DNA of 64,000 nt from JAMXLG01 sp963765935 (GCA_963765935.1 CAVXXX010000001.1:558001-622000), one strand, 5' to 3'; shown: positions 24,810 through 34,968, counted from the stretch's first letter. Numbers and translations: made by a program. Notes: generated by a model from the sequence alone, not told the origin.

Positions 24810-25058
24810 CGTCATCGACGCATACGCGCCGACCCATGAACCGAGCGCGGCGAAACACACGTAGAACCAGTTCTGCGTGTACGAGATAACGGCGAACGAT
24901 GAGAGCAAATACCACGCGCTGCTCCAGCTGGCGGCAGCAACTCGGTGTCGTCCCGCAACGGCTGCGGAGAACAATACATAGACCGCGTCGGTAAGTGCCG
25001 TCGCCAACAGAACGCCGATCGCGACCGCGGGAGCGATGGGACCGATGTGCGGGACCAT
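24759..25058 (-). CDS. Small four-helix membrane protein of unknown function
   Basis: The 99-residue protein has three to four hydrophobic helices and a conserved-looking core (SSAWYLLSSFAVISYTQNWFYVCFAALGSWVGAY). I remember similar uncharacterised proteins in many bacteria but no function. It starts 19 bp after the mmsA stop and so is the last gene of the permease-aminotransferase-mmsA operon. Its last 51 bases overlap the convergent PEP-mutase-like gene. Confidence 0.7.
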   Translation of the reverse strand: MVPHIGPIAPAVAIGVLLATALTDAVYVLFSAAVAGRHRVAAASWSSAWYLLSSFAVISYTQNWFYVCFAALGSWVGAYASMTLLHEGGYFAERHRRPD

Positions 25059-25077
25059 ACCAGCCTCTTCTTCTTCG

Positions 25078-26577
25078 CTAGCGATTGACGGGCATAGAAA
25101 AGCCGGCGCGTTGTGCGTCTTCGGACCAACGCGCCGTGACGCTCTTCAAGCGTGTGTAGAACCGCACGCCTTCGGGACCATGGATGTGATGGTCACCGAA
25201 GAGCGACGATTTCCATCCACCGAAACTGTAAAACGCCATCGGAACCGGAATGGGCACGTTGATTCCCACCATGCCGGCGTGGACGTTACGTTCGAAGTAG
25301 CGCGCGTGCGCGCCGTCGCGCGTGAAGATCGACGCACCGTTGCCGTATTCGTGCTCGTTTACGAGCGTTAGTGCATCATCGAGCGAACCGGCGCGCACAA
25401 CGGAGAGCACGGGACCGAAGATCTCATCGCGATAAATGCGCATGGCCGGGCTAACGCGATCGAACAGCGTCGGTCCAAGGAAGAATCCTGGAAGCGACGT
25501 TGCGGCGTGTTTGCGACCGTCGACAACGAGCGTCGCGCCTTCTTCTGTGCCGATGCGTACGTATTCGGCGACCCGATCGCGGTGCTCGCGCGTAACGAGC
25601 GGGCCCATTTCGATGCCATCATCTTCTCCCGCGCCGACGCGCAGGGTCGCAAGACGACGCTTCATCCGTTCGACGATCGCATCTGCGGTCGCATCGCCGA
25701 CGGCAACCGCAACGGAGATCGCCATACATCGTTCGCCGGCCGATCCGTACGCAGAACCGACGAGCGCGTCCGCCGCTTGATCGAGATCGGCGTCCGGCAT
25801 GACGACGAGATGATTCTTCGCACCACCCAGCGCCTGAACGCGTTTGCCTTGCTGCGTCGCCAGTTCGTACACGCGACGCGCAACCGGCGTTGACCCGACG
25901 AAGCTGACGGCCGCGACTAACGGATGTGCGAGAAGCGCTTCAACGGCCGCCGCGCCGCCGTTGACGACGTTGAAGACGCCGTCCGGCGCTCCGGCCTCGT
26001 TCATTAGACGCGCCATTTCGATACCAAGCGATGGGTCGCGTTCGCTCGGTTTAAGAACGAACGTATTTCCACATGCGAGCGCAACGGGAAACATCCACAT
26101 CGGCACCATTGCGGGAAAATTGAACGGAGTGATGCCGGCGCACACGCCGAGTGGTTGGCGTAACGCATACGCATCGACGTCGCGCGCAATTCCCGCGCTA
26201 AACTCACCCTTGAGCAGCTGTGGAACCCCGCATGCGAAATCCACAACCTCGACTCCGCGGGCGATCTCTGCGCGCGCGTCGTCGCGCGTTTTTCCATGTT
26301 CGCTCGTAACGATTTGGGCGAGCCGGTCGATCTGCGCGTGCATCTTCTCGCGAAAGGCGAAGAGCACGTTTGCGCGAGCTTGCGGTGCTTTCGCAGCCCA
26401 TGCGGGCCACGCGTCGCTCGCCGCGCGAACGGCGGCATCGATCACCCTTTCATCGGCGAGCGCAACTTCCGCGCGTTCTTCGCCGGAAGCCGGATTCCAA
26501 ACCGTCGCAACGTCACCGCCGCCCGGCACGTTGCGGCCGCCGATGTAATGGCCGATGGAGCGCGCTGCTACTCGCAT
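25078..26577 (-). CDS. mmsA: CoA-acylating methylmalonate/malonate-semialdehyde dehydrogenase
   Basis: The 499-residue enzyme carries the MmsA signatures KNHLVVMPDADLDQAADALVG and SAGERCMAISVAV with the catalytic cysteine. The family converts (methyl)malonate semialdehyde plus CoA and NAD to acetyl- or propionyl-CoA and CO2. Paired with the upstream omega-aminotransferase (10-bp overlap) it completes degradation of beta-alanine, or of 3-aminoisobutyrate, to a CoA ester. Beta-alanine is a product of spermidine and uracil breakdown, fitting the island. Confidence 0.93.
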   Translation of the reverse strand: MRVAARSIGHYIGGRNVPGGGDVATVWNPASGEERAEVALADERVIDAAVRAASDAWPAWAAKAPQARANVLFAFREKMHAQIDRLAQIVTSEHGKTRDDARAEIARGVEVVDFACGVPQLLKGEFSAGIARDVDAYALRQPLGVCAGITPFNFPAMVPMWMFPVALACGNTFVLKPSERDPSLGIEMARLMNEAGAPDGVFNVVNGGAAAVEALLAHPLVAAVSFVGSTPVARRVYELATQQGKRVQALGGAKNHLVVMPDADLDQAADALVGSAYGSAGERCMAISVAVAVGDATADAIVERMKRRLATLRVGAGEDDGIEMGPLVTREHRDRVAEYVRIGTEEGATLVVDGRKHAATSLPGFFLGPTLFDRVSPAMRIYRDEIFGPVLSVVRAGSLDDALTLVNEHEYGNGASIFTRDGAHARYFERNVHAGMVGINVPIPVPMAFYSFGGWKSSLFGDHHIHGPEGVRFYTRLKSVTARWSEDAQRAGFSMPVNR

Positions 26578-27896
26578 GTGAACTCCTCCAGGACATCGCC
26601 GAGCGCGTGAATGCCATCGCGCAGCTCGTCGCGTGCAATTGTCAGCGGCGGTGTAATCAGAATCACGTTATACCGGCCAAACGCGTACACGCCGCGTTCG
26701 CGCAGGCGCGCAAGAATCTTACCGATCGGCCCGGGATTCGCCCCTTGCCACGCAACAATCGGCTCGTGGGTATCGCGATCTTTCACCAGCTCCACTGCCC
26801 AAAACGCGCCGACCCCCCGCGCATCGCCGACCACCGGCGCGCGCTTCGCCACGGCGGCAAGATCTTCAGCAATCCAACCTTCGATCTCGCGAGCACGTTC
26901 GAAGAGGCCTTCGGCTTCATATGCGTCGAGTGCGGCATTTGCAGCGGCAATTGCAAGCGGATGTCCGGAATAGGTGTGTCCGCACGGCAACGGACGCGTA
27001 TCGAAATGTTGCGCCAGCGATTCGCGGACGAGCACACCGCCCAGCGGAACGTAAGCGGACGTTGCGGCTTTGGCGAACGTGATCATGTCGGGTTCTACAT
27101 TGAAGCGCAGCGCCGCGAACGCCGCACCGGTGCGTCCAAATCCACACATGACTTCATCGAAGATGAGGACGATTTCATGCCGCGCGCAGATCTCGCGAAC
27201 CCGTTGCAGGTATTCGACCGGAAGCGGGATCGCGCCGTTCGTTCCGACGACGGGTTCGATCAACAGCGCCGCAACGGCATTCGGATTCTCGTATGTGAGC
27301 ACCAGTTCCAAATGCGCGACGGCGCGATCGACCTCGATCTTCGGATCGCGCGTATCGAACGGACTGCTGTAGATATTCGGCGCAAAAAAGTGGACGACAC
27401 CCGGAATGCCCGGTTCGTTCGGCCAGCGACGGTTCTCGCCGGTCAGCGTTCCGGCGCCCGGTGCCGAACCGTGAAACGAGCGGTATGCAGTCAGTACCTT
27501 GTGCCGTCCGGTAATCGCGCGCGACATCTTTATCGCATCTTCATTGGCTTCGCCGCCGCCGGTCGTAAAGAATGCGCGCGCGCCCTCCTTCCACGGCGCA
27601 TGCGACGAGAGGCGTTCGGCATATTGCGCGCGCGTAGCGTTGAAGAACTGCGGCGATGCATAGCACAAGCGCGCGGCCTGTTCACCAATTGCACGAACGA
27701 CGGTCGGATGCGCATGACCGAGATTGACGGCAACGAGTCCGGCGGAAAGATCGAGATATCGTTTGCCGTCGACATCGTAGAGATACGAACCCTCGCCGCG
27801 CTCGATCGACGGCATATCCAGCATTGCTTGCGTGGACCACGGCGTGAGGACGTAACGGCGATGCAGCGCACCAATATCGCGAAGCGTTGAAGTCAT
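26568..27896 (-). CDS. Omega-amino acid (beta-alanine/taurine type) aminotransferase
   Basis: The 442-residue class III aminotransferase shows YLDLSAGLVAVNLGHAHP, TTGGGEANEDAIKMSRAITG, LIFDEVMCGFGRTG with the PLP aspartate, and the lysine in ITFAKAATSAYVPLGG. The GYHG-type loop here is RSFHGSAPGAGTLTG, as in beta-alanine- and taurine-pyruvate aminotransferases. With mmsA directly downstream, beta-alanine to malonate semialdehyde is the most likely reaction. The ATG overlaps the permease stop by 4 bp. Confidence 0.88.
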   Translation of the reverse strand: MTSTLRDIGALHRRYVLTPWSTQAMLDMPSIERGEGSYLYDVDGKRYLDLSAGLVAVNLGHAHPTVVRAIGEQAARLCYASPQFFNATRAQYAERLSSHAPWKEGARAFFTTGGGEANEDAIKMSRAITGRHKVLTAYRSFHGSAPGAGTLTGENRRWPNEPGIPGVVHFFAPNIYSSPFDTRDPKIEVDRAVAHLELVLTYENPNAVAALLIEPVVGTNGAIPLPVEYLQRVREICARHEIVLIFDEVMCGFGRTGAAFAALRFNVEPDMITFAKAATSAYVPLGGVLVRESLAQHFDTRPLPCGHTYSGHPLAIAAANAALDAYEAEGLFERAREIEGWIAEDLAAVAKRAPVVGDARGVGAFWAVELVKDRDTHEPIVAWQGANPGPIGKILARLRERGVYAFGRYNVILITPPLTIARDELRDGIHALGDVLEEFTCE

Positions 27897-29248
27897 GACG
27901 GTTCTCCGACGGTTTTACGGCGGGTTATTCCATAGAGCACGAGCCCGAGGACGAGATAGAGCAGGAAGAGATACGGAAAGACATTGGTTGGCGGAGGCGG
28001 CATCGGATAAAACAGCGTAACAGCAGCGGCCAGCAAGAACGCGCACGATGCGACGGATGCAATTACATGAACCGGCTTTAGTTCACCGATGCGTTTGAGC
28101 AGCTTCGGCGCTGCAATTGAAATGATCAAGTACACCGCGATGAAACTCAGAGAGCTCAGCGTTCCGCAGAAGTTGAAGATATCGATCGGCGCAACGCCGC
28201 CGCGATACATCGCGATGCCGATGGCAAACATTACGATCACAGCGGTCGCGAGCGCGACGTGCGGCGTGCGAAAGCGCGGGTGCACCGATGCAAAGACTCT
28301 CGGCAGTAAGCCATCTTCCGACATCGGCAGTATGATGCGCGCAGACGTGTTGACGCACGCGAGCGCGACCGAGAACGAACTGCAGATCGCGCCGATTGCG
28401 ATCGGAATCTTGAGATAGCCCGTATTCAGGACGTCGGCAAGATTCCAGAGCGGCATGCTCAGCTGATCGAGCGGCGGCTTCGATCCGCCCAAGCCGAGGA
28501 TTTCGGCATACATGGCAAAGACGAAGAATGTCGCTGCAATGACCACGCTCCAGATTACCGCGCGCGGGATCGTTCGAAGCGCGTTGCGGGCCTCATCACC
28601 GAATGCCGTTGCGCTCTCGAAGCCGACGAAGCTGAAGATCGCGGTTGCAATGCCGAGTCCGATGCTTGCGCGTCCGACCCCCTCGAGACGAAGTTGGGCG
28701 ACGTCGACAACGCCGTGCTTGAGAAAGACGGTGACGATTAAAATGCAGATGATCGCGACGGAGATGGTTTCGAGCACGAGCATGACGACGGTCGATAGCG
28801 CAACATCGCGCACCGCGAGGAGCCAGCACACGACGCCGAGCGCGACCATCACGACGAGCGCGGGAATCGGAACGCCGAGCGCATGCGCGAGCTGACCGAT
28901 AAAGAGCGGTTGCGCACCGAACTGCGCGGCACCGACGAAGATATACGCCCACACGAGACTCCAGCCGGCAAGCGTCCCGGCGGCCGGGCCTAGTTCTTTG
29001 GCGGCATAGAGAAACATCGATCCGGAACCCGTTGCTCGCTTTGCAAAGTGATTGAGGTTCACGGCGACGAGCAACAACATGACCGCCGCGAATACGTAGG
29101 CTACCCACGAGCCGTTTCCGGCCGCGCCGAACATGTACGGTGCGATCAGGACCGGTGTCATGCTGAGGCCAATCAGCGCAAGCGACGCGGCAAGGACCTC
29201 TATAAAGGAAAGTGAGCCTGCACGGAGGCGGTTTGGATGCTGCTCCAT
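27893..29248 (-). CDS. APC-family amino acid/amine permease (first of two)
   Basis: The 451-residue protein has about twelve helices and the APC-type start (GSLSFIEVLAASLALIGLSMTPVLIAPYMFG) and helix 6 region (FSFVGFESATAFGDEARN). It should import an amino acid or amine by proton symport or exchange. As first gene of the aminotransferase-mmsA operon, its cargo is plausibly beta-alanine, GABA or a polyamine. It is divergent from the ALDH/CAT-permease operon. Confidence 0.85.
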   Translation of the reverse strand: MEQHPNRLRAGSLSFIEVLAASLALIGLSMTPVLIAPYMFGAAGNGSWVAYVFAAVMLLLVAVNLNHFAKRATGSGSMFLYAAKELGPAAGTLAGWSLVWAYIFVGAAQFGAQPLFIGQLAHALGVPIPALVVMVALGVVCWLLAVRDVALSTVVMLVLETISVAIICILIVTVFLKHGVVDVAQLRLEGVGRASIGLGIATAIFSFVGFESATAFGDEARNALRTIPRAVIWSVVIAATFFVFAMYAEILGLGGSKPPLDQLSMPLWNLADVLNTGYLKIPIAIGAICSSFSVALACVNTSARIILPMSEDGLLPRVFASVHPRFRTPHVALATAVIVMFAIGIAMYRGGVAPIDIFNFCGTLSSLSFIAVYLIISIAAPKLLKRIGELKPVHVIASVASCAFLLAAAVTLFYPMPPPPTNVFPYLFLLYLVLGLVLYGITRRKTVGEPS

Positions 29249-29367
29249 TCTCCACTAGCCTAGCGAAGGCGGATGCCGCGAGCTATAGTGCTCGCCGACA
29301 AAACTTCACGGTTTTTCTGTGCTGCGGGCCAAAGGCGCGTAGGAGAGGCGAGCCGCATGCTGCAGCG

Positions 29368-30735
29368 ATGATCGTTCGGAGCCCGTGGGACGGGCGCGAG
29401 GTCGGCGCGGTTTCCGAGGCCGATCACGCCGTAATGGAGCAAGCGATCGCGGCGGCCGCAGCCGTGACGCCGGCGGTTGCGTCAATGCCCCGGCATGCGC
29501 GCCAATCCGTTCTGCGGCGGACCGCGGCCTTACTTACCGAACGCCGCGAGACCCTCGCGCGCATGATGGTGGCAGAATCCGGCAAGCCGCTGCGTTTTGC
29601 ACGCATCGAAGTCGATCGCGCGGTCTCCACGTTTTCGCTCGCCGCCGATGAAGTGACGCGCGCAGCGGGAGAGGTGCTTCCGCTCGACGTGACGGCTGCC
29701 GGCGAAGGCTACACGGCTATCGCGACGCGCACCCCGATCGGCGTCATCGGCGCCATCGCACCGTTCAATTTTCCGCTGAATCTCGTCGCGCATAAACTTG
29801 CACCCGCGATTGCGGTAGGTAATCCGGTTGTGTTAAAAGCACCGCCGCAAGCACCGCTGTGCGCGCACGAACTCGGCCGAATCGTGCACGAAGCGGGTTG
29901 GCCCGATGCTGCCCTCGCCGTGCTTCATGCGCCCGTCGATGTCGCGCAACGGCTCGCGACCGACGAGCGTATTGCGATGCTGTCGTTTACCGGATCGAGC
30001 GCGGTTGGCTGGTATCTAAAATCGATCGCCGGGCGCAAACGCGTTGCACTTGAACTCGGCGGTAATGCTGCGGCCATCGTCTGCGAGGATGCAGATCTCG
30101 CGTGGGCCGCGCGCCGTTGCGCGCTCGGCGCGTTCGCGCAAGCGGGACAAGTCTGTATCAAAGTGCAGCGCATCTACGTTGCCGCCGAGCGGTACGATGA
30201 GTTTCTTGCGTTGCTGACCGCGGAAATCGATGCGCTCGCGGTCGGCGATCCCAACGACGAATCAACCATCGTCGGTCCGCTGATCGATGAGGTGAGTGCT
30301 AAACGCGTCGACACGTGGATCGCGGAAGCGCTCGCCGGTGGAGCGCGCGTTATTCGCGGCGGCGAACGCAACGGCACGCTACTTCCGCCGACGCTCCTCG
30401 ACGGCACGATGCCCGCGATGAAAGTGGAGTGCGAAGAGATATTCGGGCCGGTCGCAACGCTCGCATGCGTCTCCTCACTCGATGAGGCAATCGAACGAGC
30501 AAACGCGACGCGCTACGGCTTGCAAGCCGGAGTCTTTACGAACGATGTTCGCGCCATCGGTAAAGCATTCGAAGCCTTGCAGGTTGGTGGCGTTATCGTG
30601 AATGATTATCCCACCTTGCGTATCGACAATTTTCCCTATGGCGGGATCAAAGAGAGCGGCTTCGGCCGCGAAGGCGTCCGTTACGCGATGGACGAGATGA
30701 GCGAATTGAAAACGCTCGTGGTGAAATACCGTTGA
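29368..30735 (+). CDS. Aldehyde dehydrogenase (succinate-semialdehyde-dehydrogenase-like)
   Basis: The 455-residue ALDH has LELGGNAAAIV with the general-base glutamate and AFAQAGQVCIKVQRIYV with the catalytic cysteine. It lacks long N-terminal extensions, as in the short SSADH/lactaldehyde branch. Together with gabT it would finish the GABA route to succinate, though other aldehydes are possible. The chosen ATG starts the fold (MIVRSPWDGREVG). A four-codon open frame (ATG at 29357) ends in a TGA overlapping this ATG and lies behind AGGAG, so it may serve as a tiny leader. The longer frame to 29212 overlaps the divergent permease and is rejected. Confidence 0.82.
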   Translation: MIVRSPWDGREVGAVSEADHAVMEQAIAAAAAVTPAVASMPRHARQSVLRRTAALLTERRETLARMMVAESGKPLRFARIEVDRAVSTFSLAADEVTRAAGEVLPLDVTAAGEGYTAIATRTPIGVIGAIAPFNFPLNLVAHKLAPAIAVGNPVVLKAPPQAPLCAHELGRIVHEAGWPDAALAVLHAPVDVAQRLATDERIAMLSFTGSSAVGWYLKSIAGRKRVALELGGNAAAIVCEDADLAWAARRCALGAFAQAGQVCIKVQRIYVAAERYDEFLALLTAEIDALAVGDPNDESTIVGPLIDEVSAKRVDTWIAEALAGGARVIRGGERNGTLLPPTLLDGTMPAMKVECEEIFGPVATLACVSSLDEAIERANATRYGLQAGVFTNDVRAIGKAFEALQVGGVIVNDYPTLRIDNFPYGGIKESGFGREGVRYAMDEMSELKTLVVKYR

Positions 30736-32123
30736 AGGGCCTCTTCGCCCGCCAGCCGCTTGCGTGGATTTCACGCGAAAACGAAGGCCCGACGCTGCGC
30801 AGAGCACTCGGATGGCCTGCCCTCACTGCAATCGGCCTCGGCACAATGCTCGGCGGCATCTTCCCGACGATCGGCTCAGGCGCGCACGCTGCCGGCCCCG
30901 CGGTCATCCTCGCATTCACGCTCTCCGGCGTCGTCAGTTTATGCGTCGCGTTGTGCTATGCCGAATTCGCATCGATGGTTCCCGTTGCAGGCAGCGCGTA
31001 CACGTACGCGTACGCTACACTCGGCGAAGTGGTCGCGTGGGTCATCGGCTGGGACCTAATTCTCGAATACGGCCTTTCGCTTGCGCCGACCGCGTCGTCG
31101 TGGTCGGACTACGCGCAACATCTGCTGGCGAATATCGGCATCCAGTTGCCGCGGTGGGCGCAAACGGCGAATCTGAGCGGCGCGCAAATCGATATCATTG
31201 CTGCCCTTTCGGTCGTCGCAATTACGATTATTCTGTGCATCGGGATTCGTGAATCGTCGCGCGTCAATGCGACGCTGGTCGCATTTCAGATCTTCACGAT
31301 GCTGGTGTTTATCGCGGCGACCATCGGGTTCGCGCATCCGTCGAACCTGCAGCCGTTCGCGCCGTTCGGAGGACGAGGCATTCTCACGAGCACGGCGCTC
31401 GTTTTCTTTGCGTACATCGGCTTTGATACGGTAACGGTCGCTTCAGAAGAAGCACACGATCCGGTGCGGCACGTGCCCATCGGCATCATCCTCGCGCTCG
31501 CGATCGGAACGCTGCTCTATATCGCGCTCACCTATTGCACGGTCGCGGTGCTGCCGTTCCAAAAATTGAGCGACGGCGCAGCAATGCTGGACGCGCTCGG
31601 CGCGGTCAATCACAATCGCGCGGTCTATTGGATCGTCGCGCTCGGCGGTCTCGCGGGGAACACCACGGTCATGCTGACATCGCTGCTCGGGCAAGTTCGC
31701 ATCTTCTACGTCATGTCGCGCGACCGTCTGCTGCCGCCGCAAGTGGCGAAGATTCATCCGCGCTTCCGCACGCCCGCAACCATGACTGCCGTCACCGGCA
31801 GCATCGTGGCGATTCTCGCGGCGGTACTGCCGCTTACCGAGCTGCTGACGCTCGTGAATATCGGAACGCTCGCGGCGTTTGCAATTGTCTGCATCGGCGT
31901 GCTCGTTTTGCGCGTCACGCAACCGGAAGCGGAAAGGCCGTTCCGCGCGCCGCTCGTCTGGGTGTTCTCTATTCTCGGCGCGGTATCGTGCGGATATCTC
32001 ATCTTCGGACTTCAGTTGCCGACCTGGTTACGGTTCGGCGTGTGGTTCGTGATCGGGATTACGATTTACGCCGCGTACGGTTACCGCAAGAGCCACCTGC
32101 GTACGCTTAGCGATTCCCCGTAA
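30732..32123 (+). CDS. CAT-type APC amino acid permease (second)
   Basis: The 463-residue, twelve-helix protein resembles cationic amino acid transporters: ALTAIGLGTMLGGIFPTIGSGAHAAGPAV in helix 1, FFAYIGFDTVTVASEEAHDP in helix 6, and FYVMSRDRLLPPQVAKIHPRFRTP in the loop after helix 8. It starts with TTG, overlapping the ALDH stop (TTGA). Coupling to an aldehyde dehydrogenase suggests uptake of the amine or amino acid oxidised by it. The end overlaps the convergent Asp-box gene by 17 bp. Confidence 0.85.
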   Translation: MKGLFARQPLAWISRENEGPTLRRALGWPALTAIGLGTMLGGIFPTIGSGAHAAGPAVILAFTLSGVVSLCVALCYAEFASMVPVAGSAYTYAYATLGEVVAWVIGWDLILEYGLSLAPTASSWSDYAQHLLANIGIQLPRWAQTANLSGAQIDIIAALSVVAITIILCIGIRESSRVNATLVAFQIFTMLVFIAATIGFAHPSNLQPFAPFGGRGILTSTALVFFAYIGFDTVTVASEEAHDPVRHVPIGIILALAIGTLLYIALTYCTVAVLPFQKLSDGAAMLDALGAVNHNRAVYWIVALGGLAGNTTVMLTSLLGQVRIFYVMSRDRLLPPQVAKIHPRFRTPATMTAVTGSIVAILAAVLPLTELLTLVNIGTLAAFAIVCIGVLVLRVTQPEAERPFRAPLVWVFSILGAVSCGYLIFGLQLPTWLRFGVWFVIGITIYAAYGYRKSHLRTLSDSP

Positions 32124-34968
32124 GCATTTTCACGCGTTCGTCGATTGCTTGAAGCTGTTCTAGTTGCGCGGGCGTCGGCGCCTGATATGCGGTGCTGAGT
32201 CGCGCAAGTAAATCTTGAATCTCTTCGCGCACGCCCGGCGGCGCAACGGTGACGCCCTCATAGAACTGCGGATCGCTCGTCAAGCCGACGCGTTTCCCTT
32301 CGGATGGTCCAATGCGGTTCAACGCTCGATCCACGGTGTCGAGGTCCTGATAAAGCGCGTGCAGTGCCATATAGCGCTGCGCATATTGGTCCATCGAGGC
32401 GAAATCGCGTGGATCTCGCCGCACGGCGAAGCGACCATCGAGCATCGTTTTGCCGAGATACAGCTTCACCGTATATGAACCGGGCAACGATTCGGCGCCC
32501 TCGAGCGGGCCTCGATTGTCCGGATACGTTCCCATCCATTGGACCGGGCCGTCCTCGTTCAGGTCCCAGCTCACGCGGTGAAGACCTGCCTTGATCTCGC
32601 CGAGATCGATATGGCGCACGACACGATCGGACGATTTTAGAATCTCGACACGCGCGTGCACGTTCTGTGGCGCGTAGAACGTGAGGAGCGCTCCGTACGG
32701 TGCAGATTCGCCGGCGAAAACGTTGCTTTGAATGCCGCCGGCAAAACTCTGGATCGGCGACCATTGCCACATCCGGTAGGCGGCGCGCGGCAGATAGATC
32801 ACCGGATCGGTCGTCGATGGAAGCTCTTCGACCGCACGCATGTCGTCGAGAATCCAAACTCCTCGTCCATACGTCGCCACGATCAGATCGTGGCGTCGCA
32901 GGTGAATCGCAATGTCATAGACGGCGGATGCCGGCATGTTCAGGCGCAGCGATGCCCAATGCTTTCCATCGTCGACCGAAAACCACACGCCGCGCTGCGT
33001 TCCCGCAAAAAGCACCGCATTGATCGGATCTTCGCGAATGACGCGAACGAATAGTCCATCGGGAATTCCCGTCGAGATGTTTCGCCAATGCGAGCCGTAG
33101 TCGTCGGTCTCGTAAATATACGGATGCGTGTCTCCGCTCATATGCCGGTCGAGCGCGATGTACGCGCGTCCCGGCGCATGGTAGCTCGGCTCGACGCAGT
33201 CGATGCGCGACCATTGCGGAACGTTCGCGGGCGTAACGTTCGCCCACGTGCTACCGCCGTCGCGCGTGAGTTGCACGAGTCCGTCGTCGGTGGAAGCCCA
33301 CACGTCACTCGGCTCGAGCGGTGACGGCGCGATGTCCAGAATCGTATCGTACGTTTCCGCACCCGTCATGTCGTGCGTGATCGGACCACCGGACGGACCT
33401 TGCTTCGCGCGGTCGTTGCGCGTAAGATCGGAACTTATTGCCTTCCAATGCGCGCCGGCGTCGCTCGTCGCGAATACGACGTTCCCGCCCAACAGCAGCT
33501 GCGAATTTGCACCGTTCGTAAATGCGATCGGTGTCTCCCAATTGAAACGGTACCGTAAATTGCGAGCCGGTATGCCGAGCGTCGTCTCTGCATCGGGCGA
33601 GACTTCCGTTGCCTGATGCGTGCGCAGATCGGTGACGTACAGTTGTCCCGTGCTCGTGTTCATCTCCGTCGAGAAGACGCGATCTCGATTCCCGGGATCG
33701 AAGAGCGACCACATTCCGTCGCCCGGAGCGATGAGTTGCCAGTCTCGATTGAGGATACCGAGACCGCTCGTACTCGATGACACGCCGCACCATGAGTTGT
33801 TGTCTTGAAGTCCGACGCACAGGTGGTAATACGGCAACGTGTCATCAATGCCGATGTGATACAACTGTGCGATGGGAAGCGTGTATGGCTGATTCCACGA
33901 CGCGCCGGCATCGGCGCTAAGAATCACGCCGCCATCCAAGGCAGCAGCGAGCCGCTCACCATCGCGCGACCACCATACGTCGTGATAGTCGTAACCGGTG
34001 TTCGTTGCAAGCGGATGAAACGTCTGCGCTCCGTCGGTGCTGATCGAAAGACTTCCGCCGACACTGATCACATGGCGGTTGTCCGCCGGGTCGACGAAGA
34101 GACGCGAGAAGTAAAATGGTCGCGCGCCGATCATCGCATTGCGCGGCATCTTCGTCCATGTGTCTCCCTCGTCGCGCGAACGCCAGACGTCACCGGCGGG
34201 CGATTCAATAATCGCATAAACCCAACCATGCGTACCGGCCGCAACTCCAATCCGTCCCGTCGGTACGTCGGGCAATCCATGTCCGCGCAGGAGCGTCCAC
34301 GTGCGACCGCCGTCGGTGGAACGATAGAGGCCTCCATGCTCTCCGCCGCTCGTCAGCGCCCATGGCGTTCGTTGTACGTGCCAAACGCCGGCGAAAATCG
34401 TCTTCGGACGATCCGGAACGCGTGCCATGTTTGAAATGCCGCTCGTCGCATCGACCGCCAGCGTGCGTTGCCAATGCTCGCCGCCGTCGCGCGTCAGGTA
34501 TACGCCACGTTCTCCTCCCGCAGCGAACACATCGCCCAGGACGCCGGCGAGTGCGACGCGCGCATCCTTCGGATCGAGTAGGATCGAGGAAATGTAGCTG
34601 CTGCGGACGAGGCCGGCGTGGCGCCATGTTTTGCCGCCGTCCGTCGTGTGCCATACACCATCACCGGCCTCGACCGTATTGCGCGGATTGGCCTCACCGG
34701 TTCCGACCCAAAGGTCGAGTGGATCGTTTGGATTGAGTGCAAGTGCGCCGATTGCAGCGGACGGCATCCGGTCGAAAAGCGGATGCCATGTATAACCGCC
34801 GTCAGTGCTTCCGAAGACGCCGCCATCCGCGGCGCCGACATAGTAGCGGCGAGGATCGCGTTCGCTCGAAACAATTGCCGTTGTCCGTCCGCCGCCGATT
34901 GCCGGTCCGATTTCACGATAATGAAGATTCGCGAAGACGGATGCGGCAGCAAGCAGCGGTGTCATCAA
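32107..34968 (-). CDS. Large sortilin/BNR-type beta-propeller protein, probably exported
   Basis: The 953-residue protein carries many Asp-box repeats (STDGGYTWHP, TTDGGKTWRH, TRDGGEHWQR, STDGGRTWTL, SRDEGDTWTK, TRDGGSTWAN) that build one or two large propellers of the VPS10/sortilin or glycosidase-like type. A C-terminal region (GSYTVKLYLGKTMLDGRFAVRRDPR) resembles the tail seen in this family. The N-terminus MMTPLLAAASVFANL may be a short signal. The ATG overlaps the sigma-factor stop by 4 bp, so it is co-expressed with the ECF factor and the YCII protein. The biological role is not known. Confidence 0.8.
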   Translation of the reverse strand: MMTPLLAAASVFANLHYREIGPAIGGGRTTAIVSSERDPRRYYVGAADGGVFGSTDGGYTWHPLFDRMPSAAIGALALNPNDPLDLWVGTGEANPRNTVEAGDGVWHTTDGGKTWRHAGLVRSSYISSILLDPKDARVALAGVLGDVFAAGGERGVYLTRDGGEHWQRTLAVDATSGISNMARVPDRPKTIFAGVWHVQRTPWALTSGGEHGGLYRSTDGGRTWTLLRGHGLPDVPTGRIGVAAGTHGWVYAIIESPAGDVWRSRDEGDTWTKMPRNAMIGARPFYFSRLFVDPADNRHVISVGGSLSISTDGAQTFHPLATNTGYDYHDVWWSRDGERLAAALDGGVILSADAGASWNQPYTLPIAQLYHIGIDDTLPYYHLCVGLQDNNSWCGVSSSTSGLGILNRDWQLIAPGDGMWSLFDPGNRDRVFSTEMNTSTGQLYVTDLRTHQATEVSPDAETTLGIPARNLRYRFNWETPIAFTNGANSQLLLGGNVVFATSDAGAHWKAISSDLTRNDRAKQGPSGGPITHDMTGAETYDTILDIAPSPLEPSDVWASTDDGLVQLTRDGGSTWANVTPANVPQWSRIDCVEPSYHAPGRAYIALDRHMSGDTHPYIYETDDYGSHWRNISTGIPDGLFVRVIREDPINAVLFAGTQRGVWFSVDDGKHWASLRLNMPASAVYDIAIHLRRHDLIVATYGRGVWILDDMRAVEELPSTTDPVIYLPRAAYRMWQWSPIQSFAGGIQSNVFAGESAPYGALLTFYAPQNVHARVEILKSSDRVVRHIDLGEIKAGLHRVSWDLNEDGPVQWMGTYPDNRGPLEGAESLPGSYTVKLYLGKTMLDGRFAVRRDPRDFASMDQYAQRYMALHALYQDLDTVDRALNRIGPSEGKRVGLTSDPQFYEGVTVAPPGVREEIQDLLARLSTAYQAPTPAQLEQLQAIDERVKMLTGNR

